This document shows positions 5,388 through 7,586 of a stretch of 7,586 nt of DNA, piece by piece. This DNA is from Chloroflexota bacterium (GTDB taxonomy: Bacteria > Chloroflexota > Dehalococcoidia > SM23-28-2 > RBG-16-64-32). Within the stretch, counting starts at the first letter, position 1. Every line of letters begins with the position of its first letter. The stretch is from NCBI GenBank assembly GCA_016190405.1, contig JACPQO010000014.1, positions 1 through 7,586 on the forward strand, given 5' to 3'. A program made the translations under genes and the position numbers. Below the pieces are notes generated by a model. It ran no database searches and was not told where the DNA came from. It worked only from the letters and a program-made list of their open reading frames with translations.

Positions 5388-5388
5388 T

Positions 5389-7586
5389 ATGACATCCGCA
5401 AGCGCCCGCAACGGCGACAACCAGGCGTGGACGGAGCGCTACCGCGATAGGTGGAAGTGGGACAAGGTGGTCTGGGGCAGCCATTCGGTGGACTGCTACC
5501 CGGGCGGGTGCCCGCTAAGGGTCTACGTCCGCGACGGCAAGATCGTGCGGGAGGAGCAGGCGGGCATCCTGCCCGTCATCCAGAAGGGCGTCCCGGACAT
5601 GAACCCCATGGGCTGCCAGAAGGGGGCCTGCTGGGGCTACATCCACTATTCGCCGGAGCGCGTGTTGTATCCAATGAAGCGCATCGGCGAGCGGGGCGAA
5701 GGGAAGTTCGAGCGGGTCTCCTGGGACCAGGCCCTCACCGAGATCGCCGACGGCATGCTCGACGCCGTGCAGGAGCAAGGCCCGGAGTCCATCATTACCC
5801 TCATGACGCCGGAGCCCGGCGCTTCGCCGTCCCGCGCCTTCTTGAACGTCATAGGCTCTCCCCTCACCGACGGCAACGCCGAGTTCCAGGACTGGAGCCC
5901 CGGCTACTATATGACCTGGGGCAAATTCAACCCGGTCTCCTCCATGGACGACTGGTTCCTGGCCGAGCTCACCCTCATCTGGCACTGCAACCCGGTTTAC
6001 ACCAACATCCAGTGGTACCACTACGTGGCCGAGTCCCGCTATAACGGCGGCGAGGTTATCGCCATCGCCCCCGACTACAGCCCCTCGTCCATCCACGCCG
6101 ACTACCACCTGCCCGTCCGCATCGGCACCGACGCTGCCCTGGCCCTCTCCATGTGCAAGGTGATCATCGACGAGGGGCTTTACAACAAGCGGTTCCTCCA
6201 GGAGCAGACGGACCTGCCGCTGCTGGTGCGCACCGATAACGGCCACTTCCTGCGGGGCAAGGAGGTCAACGCCGGCGACCGCGATGACCAGTTCCTGTGG
6301 TACGACCGCAAATCGCACCTGGTGGTGCCGGCCCCCCGTGGCACCCTGGCGCTGGGGGACGCGGACCCCGCCCTGGAGGGGACCTACAAGGCCCGCTTGG
6401 TGGACGGCAGCGAGGTGGAGGTGCAACCCGTCTTCCAGCGGCTGCGGGAACGGCTCAAGGAGTACGCGCCCGAGGCCGCCGCCAAGGTCTGTGAAGTGAA
6501 TGCCGACCTCATCCGCATGGTGGCCCGCAAGGCGGCGGTCAAGCGGACCAAGATCTTCAGCGGCTGGAACTCCGGCAAGTACTACCACGGTGACCTGATG
6601 GAGCGGGCCATGGCCCTGCTGCTGGCTCTGACCAGCAACTGGGGCAAGCAGGGCACCGGCACCCGCTCCTGGGCGATCACCGGCCTGGACGGCATGGCCT
6701 TCGCCAACGCCAAGGCGGCCCCCGGCCAGGAGGCGGCCCTCGATTTCTACAAGCAGGTCAGCGCCATGCGCCGCTTCCTCAGCGCTGACGACCCCACCAT
6801 GACCATGGAGATGGTTATCAACCGGGCCGCCGAAATGGGCGGCGGCCGCATGGGCGGCTTCGGGGGCATGATCCCGCCGGCCTTCCTCTGGTACCACCAG
6901 TACGGCTACAAAGACCGCTGGAACAAGAAGGAGTGGTCGGACCCCAGCATGAAGCGCAGCTTCGACGAGTACCTCCAGGAGGCTATGGACAACGGCTGGT
7001 GGGACAACGGCCTGGCCAAGGTCTGGAAGGACGTGGAGCCGCGCGTTCTGTTCGAGGCCGGCGGCAACGTCCTGCGCCGGCACCGCGGCGGCCAGGAGAT
7101 GCTGTTGAAGCACCTCTGGCCCAAGCTCAAGATGATCGTATCCGTCGACTTCCGCATTAACACGACCGGCCTCTACTCCGACTACATCCTGCCGGCCGCC
7201 CAGCACTACGAGAAGCTGGGCAACGGCATGCCCTCCTGCCACCACCTCAACTTCGTGTTCATCGACAAGGCCGTGGACCCGCCCGGCGAGGCCAAGCCCG
7301 ATGACGAGATCGGCATCCTGCTGGTGGAGAAGCTGGAGGAGCGGGCCAAGGCGCGTGGCCTGACCCAGTTCACCAACAAGCTGGGCCAGAACATCAACAT
7401 AGAGGGCGCCACCGATCGCCTCACCCTTAATGGTTACCTGCGCGACGACGAGGTCGGCTACGACGAGGCGATCCGCGACAGCGCTATCTTCGGCATCCTT
7501 CCCGAGGGCACGACCCTCCAGACCCTGCGCGAGAAGGGCGTGGTGCGCTGGACCGGCTGGGGCCTCATCGGCCACGGCCTGGCCCA
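5389..7586 (+). CDS. Type II DMSO-reductase-family molybdoenzyme, catalytic (alpha) subunit, EbdA-like; 3' end outside window
   Basis: The frame is open from ATG 5389 to the window edge: 732 codons of a protein that usually has about 900-1000. 'WKWDKVVWGSH', then DCYPGGCP, 'NPMGCQKGACWGY' and 'RVLYPMKRIGERGEGKFERVSWDQAL' (split by region) are the type II signature of ethylbenzene dehydrogenase, perchlorate and selenate reductases and steroid C25 dehydrogenase. Ligands of the FS0 [4Fe-4S] cluster would be His32, Cys36, Cys41 and Cys76; Cys81 is an additional cysteine. Asp168 in FQDWSPG is the predicted Mo ligand, aligned with EbdA Asp223. PVRIGTDAALALSM (242-255) and SGKYYHGDLMER (Lys397) are bis-MGD/active-site elements shared with EbdA. 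There is no twin-arginine signal, and the in-frame extension back to the TAG at 5281 does not supply one. Beta (Fe-S), gamma and chaperone subunits should follow downstream. Hydroxylase versus reductase cannot be decided. Confidence 0.9.
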   Translation, partial: MTSASARNGDNQAWTERYRDRWKWDKVVWGSHSVDCYPGGCPLRVYVRDGKIVREEQAGILPVIQKGVPDMNPMGCQKGACWGYIHYSPERVLYPMKRIGERGEGKFERVSWDQALTEIADGMLDAVQEQGPESIITLMTPEPGASPSRAFLNVIGSPLTDGNAEFQDWSPGYYMTWGKFNPVSSMDDWFLAELTLIWHCNPVYTNIQWYHYVAESRYNGGEVIAIAPDYSPSSIHADYHLPVRIGTDAALALSMCKVIIDEGLYNKRFLQEQTDLPLLVRTDNGHFLRGKEVNAGDRDDQFLWYDRKSHLVVPAPRGTLALGDADPALEGTYKARLVDGSEVEVQPVFQRLRERLKEYAPEAAAKVCEVNADLIRMVARKAAVKRTKIFSGWNSGKYYHGDLMERAMALLLALTSNWGKQGTGTRSWAITGLDGMAFANAKAAPGQEAALDFYKQVSAMRRFLSADDPTMTMEMVINRAAEMGGGRMGGFGGMIPPAFLWYHQYGYKDRWNKKEWSDPSMKRSFDEYLQEAMDNGWWDNGLAKVWKDVEPRVLFEAGGNVLRRHRGGQEMLLKHLWPKLKMIVSVDFRINTTGLYSDYILPAAQHYEKLGNGMPSCHHLNFVFIDKAVDPPGEAKPDDEIGILLVEKLEERAKARGLTQFTNKLGQNINIEGATDRLTLNGYLRDDEVGYDEAIRDSAIFGILPEGTTLQTLREKGVVRWTGWGLIGHGLA

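Larger units (their letters stand above)
5184..5388 (+). promoter_or_regulatory. Structured 205-nt leader/promoter region of the molybdoenzyme gene
   Basis: No credible gene is seen here. The region holds, in order: CCCGC-N5-GCGGG (5199-5213), overlapping CGGGT-N8-ACCCG (5210-5227); GCAAAA-N10-TTTTGC (5218-5239); an ACCCGACA direct repeat (5223-5230 and 5246-5253); CGGCCCT-N18-AGGGCCG (5257-5288); a 9-bp dyad GGCTACGCC/GGCGTAGCC (5303-5311 and 5351-5359); and a hairpin around the ribosome binding site (5373-5387). A weak -10-like CATACT lies at 5276-5281 inside the CGGCCCT dyad, with only CAGACC at 18-nt spacing as a -35. None of the hairpins has a following T-run, so an intrinsic terminator for the RND operon is not supported. 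Confidence 0.5.

Noticed and set aside
5451..6044. 197-codon plus-strand frame inside the molybdoenzyme gene
   Set aside because: It is out of frame with the conserved protein and is Gly/Arg/His/Pro-rich, which is typical of frame-shifted reading of GC-rich sequence.
5515..7575. 686-codon minus-strand open frame
   Set aside because: It lies opposite the molybdoenzyme, whose motifs are unmistakable. Its Val/Leu/Gly/His-rich composition is the usual antisense shadow of GC-rich codons, with no recognisable domain.

Overview
The window is about 7.6 kb of GC-rich bacterial DNA (I estimate roughly two-thirds GC), densely coding, with clear AGGAGG-type ribosome binding sites and one near-consensus sigma-70-type promoter. 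An RND exporter with no adaptor or outer-membrane partner beside it, together with a type II DMSO-reductase-family molybdoenzyme, would fit an environmental bacterium. A single-membrane lineage such as Chloroflexota (Dehalococcoidia-like) is my guess. No rRNA, tRNA or other phylogenetic marker is present, so this is inference only.

Layout. (1) 1-393 (+): the C-terminal end of an NCS1-family nucleobase/thiamine-precursor permease. (2) 394-528: a leader with two tandem 13-bp dyads and two Shine-Dalgarno cores. (3) 529-891 (+): a 120-aa acidic protein of unknown function. (4) 888-1328 (-): a nucleoside 2-deoxyribosyltransferase-like / DNPH1-like N-hydrolase, convergent with (3), with interlocked stop codons. 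(5) 1329-1492: a divergent promoter region. (6) 1493-1954 (+): a MarR-family repressor. (7) 1941-5183 (+): an HAE1-type RND exporter overlapping the MarR gene by 14 nt. (8) 5184-5388: a 205-nt non-coding stretch rich in dyads and direct repeats. (9) 5389-7586 (+): the catalytic subunit of a type II DMSO-reductase-family molybdoenzyme close to ethylbenzene dehydrogenase alpha (EbdA), open at the right edge.

How they work together. MarR and RND form a classic drug-responsive efflux operon. A TTGACG-N17-TATACT promoter drives it, and a CTTTG-N7-CAAAG dyad lies across the expected transcription start, so MarR probably represses both itself and the pump. The molybdoenzyme is a separate unit behind its own structured leader. 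Its electron-transfer subunits (iron-sulfur beta, heme gamma) and chaperone would be expected to the right of the window. The permease fragment and the N-hydrolase could both belong to nucleobase/nucleotide salvage, but they are not an operon.

Most worth a second look: the structured leader of the molybdoenzyme, in which the Shine-Dalgarno sequence sits in a hairpin loop; the enzyme's lack of a Tat signal and apparent loss of an EbdA active-site His; the extra N-terminal membrane helix and Arg-rich linker on the RND pump; and the paired dyads before the 120-aa gene. I see no CRISPR array, insertion sequence, tRNA, or convincing intrinsic terminator.
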